Positions 28,354 through 37,854 of a stretch of DNA of 64,000 bases are shown here, in pieces. The translations under genes were made by a program, and so were the position numbers. Below the pieces are notes generated by a model. That model had not been told where the DNA came from and searched no databases. It worked only from the letters and a program-made list of their open reading frames with translations. Each line of letters begins with the position of its first letter. Positions within the stretch are counted from its first letter, which is position 1. The DNA is from Formosa haliotis (GTDB lineage Bacteria; Bacteroidota; Bacteroidia; Flavobacteriales; Flavobacteriaceae): positions 3,441,001 to 3,505,000 of the forward strand of contig NZ_BDEL01000001.1 in the NCBI RefSeq assembly GCF_001685485.1, given 5' to 3'.

Positions 28354-29313
28354 ATGAAATTTTTAACCGAGATCCCAATACAACAACAAAGCGAAAATCT
28401 TATAGATTATCAATCAGAAGTGTTGTTATTGGGATCTTGTTTTGTAGAAAATATTGGCAAAAAATTAGACTACTTTAAATTTAAAAATCTTCAGAATCCC
28501 TTTGGGGTATTATTTCAACCCAAAGCCATCGAAAATTTAATAGATAAAGCTGTCCATAATCATACGTATACCGAGGCCGATTTATTTTATTTCAACGACA
28601 TTTGGCAATGTTACGAAGCGCATTCTAAATTAAGCGCCCTATCTAAGGAAGCTGTCCTAACTAGATTGAACTCTTCCTTAAATCAAACTAAACAGTTTTT
28701 GCAAACGGCAACTCATGTTGTAATTACTTTAGGCACCGCCTGGATATATAAACATGAAGCGACACATACTATCGTTGCAAACTGTCATAAAGTTCCTCAA
28801 AAATCATTTAAAAAAGAACTGTTAAGTGTAGCAGACATTCGTGATTCTTTAAATCATATTTTAGGTTTAATCGCTTCGGTGAATCCTAACGTTACTGTGC
28901 TGTTTACCGTGTCTCCAATTCGACATACTAAAGACGGATTTGTTGAAAATACACGCAGCAAAGCACACTTAATTTCGGCTATTCATCAAGTTCTTGAGAC
29001 TAAAAAAGGAAATACATTTTATTTCCCATCTTATGAAATTATGATGGACGAGCTTCGTGATTATAGGTTTTATACTGCCGATTTAGTGCATCCTAACCAA
29101 ATGGCTATCGATTATATTTGGGAGAAATTTCAAACGGCTTGGCTTGCTCCAACGACTAGTCCTATAATGAAGGAAATTCATGGTGTTCAATCAGGTTTAC
29201 AGCATAAACCGTTTAATGAATCATCGGAACAACATCAAAAATTTCTTCAAAATTTAGAACAGCGCATACATACAATTCAAAAGAAATTAGATAGAAATTT
29301 GTTTAATATGTAA
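28354..29313 (+). CDS. GSCFA domain protein
   Basis: 319 residues. The family-naming motif is near the N terminus (LLLGSCFVENIGKKLDYFKF). A further conserved part reads NPFGVLFQPKAIENLI, THVVITLGTAWIYKH, FTVSPIRHTKDGFVEN and DLVHPNQMAIDYIWEKF; the Ser and His blocks resemble an SGNH-type hydrolase fold. No reaction has been shown to my knowledge. It lies 9 bp after alaS and is likely co-transcribed. Confidence 0.9.
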   Translation: MKFLTEIPIQQQSENLIDYQSEVLLLGSCFVENIGKKLDYFKFKNLQNPFGVLFQPKAIENLIDKAVHNHTYTEADLFYFNDIWQCYEAHSKLSALSKEAVLTRLNSSLNQTKQFLQTATHVVITLGTAWIYKHEATHTIVANCHKVPQKSFKKELLSVADIRDSLNHILGLIASVNPNVTVLFTVSPIRHTKDGFVENTRSKAHLISAIHQVLETKKGNTFYFPSYEIMMDELRDYRFYTADLVHPNQMAIDYIWEKFQTAWLAPTTSPIMKEIHGVQSGLQHKPFNESSEQHQKFLQNLEQRIHTIQKKLDRNLFNM

Positions 29314-29438
29314 GAATTTATTGTGATTAATGAGGATGTTTTGCGATATGGCTAATTTTTGTGTTAGTCATCTAAAAAAATCGATAAATATCTGAATAAA
29401 TTATAATTTAGACTTGCTATTAATCAATCTGTTAAGGA

Positions 29439-29490
29439 GCATCAAAGACTGCGAATCACAAAAGGTGTAGATCAGTAATTGATGCTTTTT
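29439..29490 (+). terminator. Possible terminator downstream of the GSCFA gene
   Basis: GCATCAA (29439-29445) and TTGATGC (29479-29485) are complementary and followed by a T run. The loop of over 30 bases is long, so this may be an RNA element of another kind. It lies 125 bp after the stop codon. Confidence 0.4.
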
Positions 29491-29553
29491 TTTATGACAT
29501 TATTAGGGTCTTCTCATAAACATATTTTATACCTTTAAGTAAAATTAAAATTG

Positions 29554-30168
29554 ATGCGTAATATTATTTTTGGAATCCTTATCGCAGTTGCTTTGTTTTT
29601 TACTTTAAGATACTGTAGTGCTGCAAAGGAAGATAAAGCAGAGCTGCTTGAAAGTTCGCAATTAATTCAGGAACAGATTAAGAATGTCGGTAAGCTCGTG
29701 GTTACCGAAGGGCATTTTAGCGAAGTGTTTACGTATAAAGATTCGCGTGAGGTGTTCCCCTATTTGGTGAGTGCCGAAAAGAAAGCTTTAGTGGTGGTAA
29801 ATGCCGATGTTACGATAGCCTACGATTTAAGTAAAATTGAATATGATATTGACGAAACTACAAAAACGTTAAACATTACATACATACCAGAAGAAGAGGT
29901 TAAAGTATATCCAGAATTCGAATATTACGATATACAGGCCGATTTTTTAAATCAGTTTCAAGCGAAAGATTACAATGCTATTAAGAGTAGGGTAAAGGCA
30001 TCGCTTATGAAAAAAGTTGATAAATCTGATTTTAAAAAGAATTCTAAAAACAGGTTAATCAGCGAATTGTCTAAGTTTTACATTTTAACCAATTCTTTGG
30101 GGTGGACCTTACAATATAATCAGCAACCTATTACACACGAACAAAGTTTGCAAGACCTAAAATTATAA
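29554..30168 (+). CDS. DUF4230 domain protein
   Basis: 204 residues, started at the ATG at 29554. One N-terminal membrane or signal segment (IIFGILIAVALFFTLRYCS) precedes the DUF4230 domain (LVVTEGHFSEVFTYKDS, KALVVVNADVTIAYDLSKIE, LNITYIPEEEVKVYPEFEYY). The domain has no known activity. Its 3' end overlaps the convergent rhodanese gene by 6 bp. Confidence 0.85.
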   Translation: MRNIIFGILIAVALFFTLRYCSAAKEDKAELLESSQLIQEQIKNVGKLVVTEGHFSEVFTYKDSREVFPYLVSAEKKALVVVNADVTIAYDLSKIEYDIDETTKTLNITYIPEEEVKVYPEFEYYDIQADFLNQFQAKDYNAIKSRVKASLMKKVDKSDFKKNSKNRLISELSKFYILTNSLGWTLQYNQQPITHEQSLQDLKL

Positions 30169-30468
30169 CCACTGTTTTAAAGTTTGGTAGCTTCCTCCAT
30201 TAGTGGCGTCTATGCCATTTATATGTAAATATTTAACTGCTTTGGCAGATCGTACACCGCTCGCACAACAGACTATAAACGGCTTGTTGGTTTTTCTTAG
30301 AACAGAAACTTGTTGGTGTAAATGGTCTATAGGAATGTTTTCCGATCCTATAATATGACCTTTATTGTATTCTTTTTTAGAGCGTACATCTAAAATTATG
30401 GCACCCCTAGATTTAAAATTTTCAATGTCGCGTCGCTGCTTTCTGAATAAAAAATCTAGTAATCCCAT
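30163..30468 (-). CDS. Rhodanese-like sulfurtransferase domain protein
   Basis: 101 residues when started at MGLLDFLF (30468); seven further residues upstream are open but less likely. A single rhodanese domain is visible: AIILDVRSKKEYNKGHIIGS with the active-site Cys in VCCASGVRSAKA. A short amphipathic N terminus may contact the membrane. It could carry persulfide sulfur in the cytoplasm; the partner is unknown. Confidence 0.88.
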   Translation of the reverse strand: MGLLDFLFRKQRRDIENFKSRGAIILDVRSKKEYNKGHIIGSENIPIDHLHQQVSVLRKTNKPFIVCCASGVRSAKAVKYLHINGIDATNGGSYQTLKQWL

Positions 30469-30571
30469 GACTTTTTTATAAAAATACAAGATTTCTTAGG
30501 AAAATGAAAACTTAAAAGGAAGCAACTTAAAAATTTCTGTATCTTCGATTTTAAAATTTTAGGCAAATAAA

Positions 30572-31330
30572 ATGGCAGAATCTTACGTAAAACAATCCAT
30601 AAACGACGGGGTAAGTTGTATTGAATTTTACAATCCTCCGCACAATGGTTTACCTAGTCATTTGCTTTTACAATTAGAGCAAGAATTAATTCAGGCCAGT
30701 AACAATGATGCTGTAAAAGTTGTAGTGCTACAAAGTGGAGGCGATAGAACCTTCTGTGCCGGAGCCAGTTTTAATGAGCTTATTACTATTGAAACAGAGG
30801 CGGAAGGAAAAATCTTTTTTTCAGGATTTGCAAAGGTTATAAATGCTATGCGAACCTGTCCGAAATTTATTATTTGTAAGGTGCAAGGGAAAACGGTTGG
30901 AGGCGGCGTTGGTATTGCCGCAGCTTCAGATTATTGTTTAGCCACTCAATATGCTGCTATAAAACTTAGTGAATTAAGTATAGGAATAGGACCCTTTGTA
31001 ATAGAACCCGCCGTGAGTAGAAAAATTGGTGTGGCAGCTATGTCTGAAATGACTATTAATGCCGAACAGTTTTACGATGCAAATTGGGCCAAACAGAAAG
31101 GGTTGTTTGCCGAAGTTTTTGAAACTAAAGAAGCATTAGATACCGCTGCAGAGGCTTTAAGCCAGAAATTAAAAACCTACAATCCCGAAGCCGTAAAAGA
31201 TATGAAAAATGTGATGTGGCAAAACACATCGCATTGGGACGAATTATTAGCCGAACGCGCTAAAATTAGTGGCAAGTTGGTGTTGAGTGATTTTACAAAA
31301 CAGGTGTTAAGTAAGTACAAAACAACTTAA
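30572..31330 (+). CDS. Enoyl-CoA hydratase/isomerase family protein
   Basis: 252 residues, crotonase fold. The oxyanion-hole segments are visible (CAGASFNELITIE and GKTVGGGVGIAAASDYCLAT). The first catalytic Glu of true hydratases appears in the SFNEL region and the second around LSIGIGPFVIEP, so a hydratase role is possible but the exact substrate cannot be told. It stands alone and is divergent from the rhodanese gene. Confidence 0.88.
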   Translation: MAESYVKQSINDGVSCIEFYNPPHNGLPSHLLLQLEQELIQASNNDAVKVVVLQSGGDRTFCAGASFNELITIETEAEGKIFFSGFAKVINAMRTCPKFIICKVQGKTVGGGVGIAAASDYCLATQYAAIKLSELSIGIGPFVIEPAVSRKIGVAAMSEMTINAEQFYDANWAKQKGLFAEVFETKEALDTAAEALSQKLKTYNPEAVKDMKNVMWQNTSHWDELLAERAKISGKLVLSDFTKQVLSKYKTT

Positions 31331-31336
31331 AATAAA

Positions 31337-33091
31337 CTACAAAACGTTGTTCGTAATTTTTACGCCGCCATCAATTAAATGACTGATTTCTGGACGACTT
31401 GTTCTCAAGTGTTTTAAATGTTTCAATATTAATTTTTCTGATGATTTGGCTTTATGTTGATGTGCTAATTCATACAATTCGACCGATAAAAGCCAATCTG
31501 TAGGATGGTTTTTTTGAAGCTTTTCTATAAGGTCTGAATATGAAAAGCTATCAATTTTACCTTCCCTAAAATCACGAACATTTTGATAAAGCTGTTCTAA
31601 ATCTAGGCTTTTTTTAGTCTTTTTTGCTTTAATAGTAGGCTGTGTTTGTTTGTGTGTTATTAAATTGAAACTATTAAAATCGGCTGGACCAGAAAATGCA
31701 GAATGTATCGATTTGCCTACAGCCAAATCGTAATGGCCCCATTCAGGTTTAAATAATACGTGGTCTTTATGGGTTACGGTGCAATTTTTAAAACGTATTA
31801 AAATAATTTTTCCTTGTAAATTGCGCTTGCCTGTTATTATTTCACCCCGAACTTTAATGTTGTTTTCAAATTCTAAAGTCACCACTTTACCTTCGTAAAT
31901 ATCATAAGCACTTAAATCACGCGGACTCATATCTTCAATAGCTAAATTGATGCCTTTTAATTTCCCGATAGGCGAGCCAAAACCATCTGGATGATTTTTA
32001 GTGCCGTGTCCTACCAATTCTTTTTCGCGATATGCTAGCGCTGTAGGTCCTTTTGTTTGAAAATAGATAGGCTGATTATTCGCTTCTAAAACTGAATCAA
32101 ATACTCCCGAAATTTGAATTCCAGTACTTAGTTCTATAGTTCCTAAGGCGTTAGAGTCTATAAGTTTTTGGAGTCCTTTTAATCCGCCAGTTCTTAGAGC
32201 CATGGTATTTGCAAACTGTTCTAAAACCAAGCTTAAATGAGCAAAATCTGGGGTTACATAAAGTTGAGGTTGCGGTTTCGTAATGTCGAAATTTTGGTGT
32301 AATGCCTCTATAGTGTACGGAATTTTTGTTACCGCATCTGTCATGCACCACGCACTTTCGCCTATAGACGATAATAAGCCCGCGCCGTAAATTTTAGGAT
32401 GTTTAATGTTGCCAATTAATCCATACTCCACTGTCCACCAATGTAGGTTTCTAATTAGTGCCATTTCGCTAGGTTGTCCCATGTTTTTTTGTAGGTTTTC
32501 AACCCGGTGTTCTGCTTTAATAATTTCAGTTTCTTGACTATCTGGAGCTTCTTTAATAATGGATAAATGTCTTACAGCTTCGTACAACTCGTAATCTTTG
32601 GCCGACGAAATGGCTTTGCAGCCAATTTCACCAAACCGTCTTAAATATTCGGCATATTCAGGATTTGCAATAATAGGAGCATGGCCTGCCCCTTCGTGAA
32701 TAATATCGGGAGCAGGGGTGTATTCAATATGTTCTAACTGACGAATATCACTGGCAATTACAAGTACATTATAAGCCTGAAACTCCATAAAAGCATTTGG
32801 AGGGATAAAGCCGTCTACAGCCACTGCCGCCCATCCAATTTCTTTTAAAATACGGTTCATCCCGTACATATTCGGAATATTTTCTATGGAAATCCCAGTT
32901 TGCTTTAGTCCATCTAAATAAGATTTATGAGCTACGGTACTTAAATAATTTACATTTTTACGCATAACATACCGCCACACAGCCTGATTTATAGCCGTGT
33001 AGTCGTTGTAGTTTTGTGGCTTAATAAACTGTTGTAGATGTTTTGGTAAACGCTCTAAAATGCTGTTGTATTCTATATTCGTATGACTCAT
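31337..33091 (-). CDS. Aromatic amino acid hydroxylase (phenylalanine 4-monooxygenase-like)
   Basis: 584 residues, longer than the 260-300 of most bacterial phenylalanine hydroxylases. The pterin-dependent, non-heme iron domain is at the N-terminal side: the 2-His ligand pair at 132 and 137 (IIHEGAGHAP) and the Glu in HWWTVEYGLIG near 220. The C-terminal extension of some 240 residues includes a beta-rich part (LEFENNIKVRGEIITGKRNL) and a helical end. Many Bacteroidota have this long form; it probably makes tyrosine from phenylalanine. The function of the extension is unknown. Confidence 0.88.
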   Translation of the reverse strand: MSHTNIEYNSILERLPKHLQQFIKPQNYNDYTAINQAVWRYVMRKNVNYLSTVAHKSYLDGLKQTGISIENIPNMYGMNRILKEIGWAAVAVDGFIPPNAFMEFQAYNVLVIASDIRQLEHIEYTPAPDIIHEGAGHAPIIANPEYAEYLRRFGEIGCKAISSAKDYELYEAVRHLSIIKEAPDSQETEIIKAEHRVENLQKNMGQPSEMALIRNLHWWTVEYGLIGNIKHPKIYGAGLLSSIGESAWCMTDAVTKIPYTIEALHQNFDITKPQPQLYVTPDFAHLSLVLEQFANTMALRTGGLKGLQKLIDSNALGTIELSTGIQISGVFDSVLEANNQPIYFQTKGPTALAYREKELVGHGTKNHPDGFGSPIGKLKGINLAIEDMSPRDLSAYDIYEGKVVTLEFENNIKVRGEIITGKRNLQGKIILIRFKNCTVTHKDHVLFKPEWGHYDLAVGKSIHSAFSGPADFNSFNLITHKQTQPTIKAKKTKKSLDLEQLYQNVRDFREGKIDSFSYSDLIEKLQKNHPTDWLLSVELYELAHQHKAKSSEKLILKHLKHLRTSRPEISHLIDGGVKITNNVL

Positions 33092-33189
33092 AACGTTACA
33101 AGTTGCTTCTTGTAAAAATAATGAATATAGAATGGATTAAATGTTAAAGTATGTTATGGTTTTATTAGAACTTGTTGAAATAAAAGGAA

Positions 33190-33900
33190 TTAGAATTTAC
33201 TTTTAGTGAATTCAGCTTCAAAGAGGTTTTCAAAATGTTTTAAAAGTTTAGCTTTTACTTCGGCTTCGTTAACTTCTCGTTGCCCTAATTCTACATTCAT
33301 AGAGGTTACAGCCTTTCCACGAATACCACATGGAATTATATTATCGAAATACCCTAGGTTAGCATTTACATTAAGCGCAAAGCCGTGCATGGTAACCCAA
33401 CGACTTGCGCGTACGCCCATGGCGCAAATTTTTCGAGCAAAAGGAGTACCTACGTCTAGCCAAACACCTGTTTCGCCAGGACTACGTTCGGCCTTCAACC
33501 CATATTCTTCTAAAGTAAGAATAATAATTTCTTCTAAGAATCGAAGGTATTTGTGTATGTCTGTAAAAAAATTGTCGAGATCTAAAATAGGATACCCTAC
33601 AATTTGCCCAGGACCATGATAGGTGATATCTCCACCTCTATTAATTTTATAAAATGTAGCACCTTTCTCTTTTAATTGTTCTTCGTTGAGTAACATATTA
33701 GACATATGGCCACTTTTACCCAACGTGTAAACATGAGGATGCTCTACAAATAAAAAATAATTAGGAGTAGGAATCTCCGTGTCTTCCCTTCTGTTTTTTA
33801 TTTTTAAATCGACGATTTGTTTAAACAATTCTTCTTGGTAATCCCAAGTGTCCTTGTAATCTTTTAAGCCTAAATCTTGTATTTGAACTGTTTTATTCAA
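33190..33900 (-). CDS. lipB: Octanoyltransferase LipB
   Basis: 236 residues; transfers octanoate from acyl carrier protein to lipoyl domains in the lipoate pathway. Family motifs: YTLGKSGHMSN, RGGDITYHGPGQIVGYPILD, PGETGVWLD, KICAMGVRASRWVTMHGFAL and the active-site Cys in IIPCGI. It lies 5 bp downstream of the lipoprotein gene, so they may share a transcript. Confidence 0.96.
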   Translation of the reverse strand: MNKTVQIQDLGLKDYKDTWDYQEELFKQIVDLKIKNRREDTEIPTPNYFLFVEHPHVYTLGKSGHMSNMLLNEEQLKEKGATFYKINRGGDITYHGPGQIVGYPILDLDNFFTDIHKYLRFLEEIIILTLEEYGLKAERSPGETGVWLDVGTPFARKICAMGVRASRWVTMHGFALNVNANLGYFDNIIPCGIRGKAVTSMNVELGQREVNEAEVKAKLLKHFENLFEAEFTKSKF

Positions 33901-33905
33901 CCTTA

Positions 33906-34652
33906 TTAATCTTCTAATATTACTTCTACATCTAAGCGTTTCGGATCGATTAAATAATCCTTAAAACTGACTTCTGCAGAGAAACTTTTGTGGTCTTCAC
34001 TAAAGCTAGCATCTTCTAATGATACTGATTTTATTTTCTTCGGAAAGTGATAATTTATGGTGTAGGTAGATGCAGATAACATCATTTCGGCATCGCCAAT
34101 ACTATCTTTTACTTTTGCTAATTGTTCTGGATCTGTAATGGTAACCGAGCGTTTAAATACTTTACCGTTAAAGCTATAATCTACTTTTGATGATTCTCCG
34201 GTGCCTAGATTAGAAAAAGGATTGGGCTTCTTGTCATCATTTTTCTGATTTAATGCACCAGCATTATTCATCATTTTAAACATATCATGCAAACCATCGA
34301 CATTTTTAAAATCGGTAAACAAATCCACCGACATTTTTTTAGTCTTAGGATCTATAAGCATATGCATGTTGAAATTTTCTAGCGCTTTTAGGCGTTGTTG
34401 CTCTTCGGCAGGTAATGTTGCAATGCTATCTTTATTTTTTTCGAGAAAATCTTTGAAAACCACTGTAGAATCTATTACTTTTTCATTGGGATTAACCATT
34501 TGGTCGCCGCCCATTTGCATTAATTGAGAGCCATCTAAATTAAAAGACATTTTACCGCTTCCGTCGTTGTTAATATAAATCGTTTCAGAAAACTGGCAAC
34601 TAGAGACTAGTAGGAGCATTAAACATAAGGTTAAGTAGTAAAAAGTTTTCAT
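33906..34652 (-). CDS. Lipoprotein of unknown function
   Basis: 248 residues. The signal has a lipobox ending in VSSC (Cys19). The mature part begins ETIYINNDGSGKMSFNLDGS, then a Gln/Met-rich stretch (LMQMGGDQMVNPNEK), a helical middle and a C-terminal beta-rich part. I do not recognise the domain. It lies upstream of lipB with a 5-bp gap. Confidence 0.8.
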   Translation of the reverse strand: MKTFYYLTLCLMLLLVSSCQFSETIYINNDGSGKMSFNLDGSQLMQMGGDQMVNPNEKVIDSTVVFKDFLEKNKDSIATLPAEEQQRLKALENFNMHMLIDPKTKKMSVDLFTDFKNVDGLHDMFKMMNNAGALNQKNDDKKPNPFSNLGTGESSKVDYSFNGKVFKRSVTITDPEQLAKVKDSIGDAEMMLSASTYTINYHFPKKIKSVSLEDASFSEDHKSFSAEVSFKDYLIDPKRLDVEVILED

Positions 34653-34756
34653 TTAGCGGTTTTATAAAGTTAAATCTAGGCAAAGATAATTATTAAATAC
34701 CTAAAACCGGTTGTTTGTGTAATGTTGTGTTAAAAGTATAAACCTGTTTAAAAATT

Positions 34757-34795
34757 AAAAGTCCGATAAACAAATTAAGATTATCGGACTTTTTT
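34757..34795 (-). terminator. Terminator downstream of the YqaE-type gene
   Basis: AAAAGTCCGATAA (34757-34769) pairs with TTATCGGACTTTT (34781-34793). A and T runs flank both sides. It lies 11 bp beyond the stop of the minus-strand gene. Confidence 0.8.
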
Positions 34796-34806
34796 GAATT
34801 CTATTT

Positions 34807-34965
34807 TTATCGTTTCGGATTATTTAAGATCACTAAGGCGGCAATGACTCCAGGAACCCAACCACACAGCCATAATAAAAATACGATAATTACAGACCCG
34901 CAACCTTTTCCTATAACGGCTAAAGGTGGGCATATAATAGAAAGGATAACTCTCCAGATGCTCAT
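34807..34965 (-). CDS. YqaE/Pmp3 family small membrane protein
   Basis: 52 residues. The sequence reads MSIWRVILSIICPPLAVIGK, then GCGSVIIVFLLWLCGWVPGV and IAALVILNNPKR. Two membrane segments, a CPP-type motif in the first and the WVPGVIAA motif in the second are the marks of the YqaE/Pmp3 family, linked in other organisms to membrane and cation stress. It stands alone with a terminator right behind it. Confidence 0.88.
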   Translation of the reverse strand: MSIWRVILSIICPPLAVIGKGCGSVIIVFLLWLCGWVPGVIAALVILNNPKR

Positions 34966-35049
34966 TTTTGATTTGATTTTAATAGATTGATGATATACAA
35001 ATATGACGCCAAAACACTGCTTTTGTTACACGAATAAAAAACTATGACG

Positions 35050-35075
35050 TATTTCAATACTAATAAATTGAAATA
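35050..35075. promoter_or_regulatory. Palindrome overlapping the lysS promoter
   Basis: TATTTCAAT (35050-35058) and ATTGAAATA (35067-35075) form a perfect 9-bp inverted repeat with an 8-bp spacer. It covers the TTG of the lysS promoter, a good place for a repressor, but no regulator is known. Confidence 0.45.
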
Positions 35076-35098
35076 GTAACCAATAGTAATTATCTTTG
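35068..35098 (+). promoter_or_regulatory. Promoter of lysS
   Basis: TTG (35068-35070), a 20-bp spacer and TATCTTTG (35091-35098), a good Bacteroidota promoter 32 bp before the start codon. Confidence 0.65.
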
Positions 35099-35130
35099 TG
35101 CGTTAAAAATTTAATTAGAACAATCTAGAT

Positions 35131-36828
35131 ATGTCGCAATTATCAGAGCAAGAAATCGTAAGAAGAGAAAAGCTAAGCAAACTTCGTGAGCTAGGGATTA
35201 ATCCTTATCCTGCAGATCTTTATCCTTTAACCCATTTAAGTCAACAAGTTAAAACAGATTTTGAAGAAGGTAAGACCGTGGTAATTGCCGGACGATTAAT
35301 GTCGCGTAGAATTCAGGGTAACGCTAGTTTTGCCGAAGTACAAGATAGCGCAGGACGTATTCAAGTCTATTTTAATCGTGATGAAATTTGTACAGGAGAC
35401 GATAAGACAAAATACAATACCGTTTATAAAAAATTACTAGATATAGGAGATTTTGTAGGTATAGAAGGGGAGTTATTCACGACTCAAGTGGGCGAAAAAA
35501 CCATAATGGTAAAAGATTTTACAATTTTAAGTAAGTCTTTACGTCCGTTACCACAACCTCGTGTAGATACAGAAGGAAAGGTTCACGATGCCTTTACAGA
35601 TCCAGAACAACGATACAGACAACGCTATGCCGATTTAGTTGTGAATCCGCATGTAAAAGAAGTGTTTGTTAAACGAACAAAACTTTATAATGCCATGCGT
35701 GGTTTCTTTAACGATGCTGGTTATTTTGAAGTAGAAACCCCTGTTTTACAACCTATCCCTGGTGGTGCAGCGGCCCGTCCGTTTATTACGCATCATAACA
35801 GTTTAGATATTCCGTTATACATGAGAATTGCTAACGAATTATACCTAAAACGTTTAATTGTTGGTGGTTTTGATGGCGTTTACGAGTTTTCTAAAAACTT
35901 CAGAAATGAAGGGATGGACAGAACTCATAATCCAGAGTTTACGGCTATGGAAATCTATGTGTCTTACAAAGATTATAATTGGATGATGGATTTCTGTGAG
36001 AAACTTTTAGAACATTGTGCTATTGCAGTAAACGGTACTAGTAAAGTTACTTTTGGCGAACATAACATCGACTTTAAAGCGCCGTATGCTCGTGTAACCA
36101 TGGCAGATTCTATTAAGCATTTTACCGGTTTCGATATTATTGGTAAATCTGAAGAAGAAATACGTGAAGCTGCAAAAGGCATGGGCATTCAAGTAGATGC
36201 AACCATGGGTAAAGGGAAATTAATAGATGAAATTTTTGGTGAGAAATGTGAAGGAAATTATATTCAACCAACATTCATTACAGATTATCCTAAAGAAATG
36301 AGTCCGCTTTGTAAGGAACATAGAGACAATCCAGATTTAACAGAGCGTTTCGAGCTTATGGTTTGCGGTAAGGAAATTGCTAATGCCTATTCAGAACTTA
36401 ACGATCCTATAGATCAACGCGAACGTTTTGAGCACCAATTAAAATTGGCTCAAAAAGGTGATGATGAAGCGACCGAGTTTATAGATTACGACTTTTTACG
36501 TGCTCTAGAATATGGAATGCCTCCTACATCGGGAATGGGGATTGGTATGGACCGTTTAATTATGTTTTTAACCAATAACCAGTCTATTCAAGAAGTGTTA
36601 TTCTTCCCGCAAATGCGTCCGGAGAAAAAACAAGTTGAAATGTCTGAAGATGAAAAGGCAGTTTTCAATATTCTAAAAGCAAATTCACCTATCGACCTTA
36701 ATTCGCTAAAAACGCAATCTCAATTAAGTAATAAAAAATGGGATAAAACCATTAAAGGTTTAACTAAATTAGGGCTGGCTAAAGTTGATAAAACAGACGA
36801 AGGTTTGTTTGTAGCCTTAAATGAATAA
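35131..36828 (+). CDS. lysS: Lysyl-tRNA synthetase (class II)
   Basis: 565 residues. The N-terminal OB-fold anticodon-binding domain (VVIAGRLMSRRIQGNASFAE) is followed by the class II core: motif 2 (FRNEGMDRTHNPEFTAMEIY) and motif 3 (GMGIGMDRLIMFLTNNQSIQ). The protein is about 60 residues longer at the C terminus than the classic enzyme; the extra part looks like a small helical or winged domain. An exonuclease-endonuclease-phosphatase gene starts 2 bp downstream. Confidence 0.97.
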   Translation: MSQLSEQEIVRREKLSKLRELGINPYPADLYPLTHLSQQVKTDFEEGKTVVIAGRLMSRRIQGNASFAEVQDSAGRIQVYFNRDEICTGDDKTKYNTVYKKLLDIGDFVGIEGELFTTQVGEKTIMVKDFTILSKSLRPLPQPRVDTEGKVHDAFTDPEQRYRQRYADLVVNPHVKEVFVKRTKLYNAMRGFFNDAGYFEVETPVLQPIPGGAAARPFITHHNSLDIPLYMRIANELYLKRLIVGGFDGVYEFSKNFRNEGMDRTHNPEFTAMEIYVSYKDYNWMMDFCEKLLEHCAIAVNGTSKVTFGEHNIDFKAPYARVTMADSIKHFTGFDIIGKSEEEIREAAKGMGIQVDATMGKGKLIDEIFGEKCEGNYIQPTFITDYPKEMSPLCKEHRDNPDLTERFELMVCGKEIANAYSELNDPIDQRERFEHQLKLAQKGDDEATEFIDYDFLRALEYGMPPTSGMGIGMDRLIMFLTNNQSIQEVLFFPQMRPEKKQVEMSEDEKAVFNILKANSPIDLNSLKTQSQLSNKKWDKTIKGLTKLGLAKVDKTDEGLFVALNE

Positions 36829-36830
36829 AC

Positions 36831-37757
36831 ATGTTTAAACTGATCGCAAAATACAAAGCATACCTTATTATTTGGTATGCTTTTTTATTAGCTGTTCATT
36901 TTATTTTTAAAGATCGTTTTTCGCCTTTCATTTTTGTTTTTAATGCTGTCCCACTAATTTTTACGGTTTTATACGGATTTTTTATGTCGGTAATTTTATA
37001 CAGACATAAAACTTTATGCCTTTTGCTTTTGTTTATAAACGGTTTGCTTACCGTGTACTGGATGAACCATTACTATGTAGAAAACAAGAGCACTTATCAA
37101 AATCTTGAAGCCAAGAAACACGCTATCCTATATTGGAATGTGGCCAGAAAGAAACATTTGCCTTTAGATATTATTTTTGAAAATATGGCGACCTATAAGC
37201 CTGAAATTATGGTGTTGGTTGAAGCGAAAAATGTTTTAGAGGAAGATATCCAGGCGTTTAAAAAACAGTATCCAGACTTCGAGATTAGGCAGCTGGAAGG
37301 GGAGATGCTAATTGCTGTAAAGGGAGAACTTAATACTATCGATTTTCAGCATATTGCATCAAGTTCTAAATACAATTTAGTAAATACAACGATTCATGGC
37401 CACTCCATTTCGATACTCATCATCGATTTGTTAGCAAGTCCGGTACATTCAAAAAAATCTGATCTAACTAAAGTGGTTAATATTGCCAATCAAAATGCGG
37501 TCGATTTTGTTATTGGCGATTTTAATACTCCTTTCGAAAGCTATTATTTTAAACCTTTTAACACCAATTTTGAGAGTTTTCATTACTACAATGATGGGTA
37601 TACGGCAACATGGCCCACCATATTCCCTGTGTTAGAAATAGACCACTTTTGGCTAAATAAAAGATGGCAGCCCCTAAAGGTAAATAAGCAGTTTCATACG
37701 GTATCCGACCATGCCTTACTTATTGGTGAGTTTATTTTAAAACATCGCAAAGAATAA
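36831..37757 (+). CDS. Endonuclease/exonuclease/phosphatase family membrane protein
   Basis: 308 residues. Two or three membrane segments near the N terminus (about 12-30, 36-58 and 64-80) are followed by an EEP-fold domain: YWNVAR, VLVEAK (Glu ligand), VIGDFNTPFES and the closing VSDHALLIG. This resembles secreted or membrane-bound EEP proteins that may act on lipid, nucleic acid or phosphoester substrates; which is unknown. It starts 2 bp after lysS. Confidence 0.85.
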   Translation: MFKLIAKYKAYLIIWYAFLLAVHFIFKDRFSPFIFVFNAVPLIFTVLYGFFMSVILYRHKTLCLLLLFINGLLTVYWMNHYYVENKSTYQNLEAKKHAILYWNVARKKHLPLDIIFENMATYKPEIMVLVEAKNVLEEDIQAFKKQYPDFEIRQLEGEMLIAVKGELNTIDFQHIASSSKYNLVNTTIHGHSISILIIDLLASPVHSKKSDLTKVVNIANQNAVDFVIGDFNTPFESYYFKPFNTNFESFHYYNDGYTATWPTIFPVLEIDHFWLNKRWQPLKVNKQFHTVSDHALLIGEFILKHRKE

Positions 37758-37854
37758 AGGTTTAATGGTTAATACATTGTTAATTTCGCTAAAGGCATTA
37801 AACCTTTCTAAAATGCGAAAGTCTTAGCTGTATAATAATTTAAACCGTAAAAAG

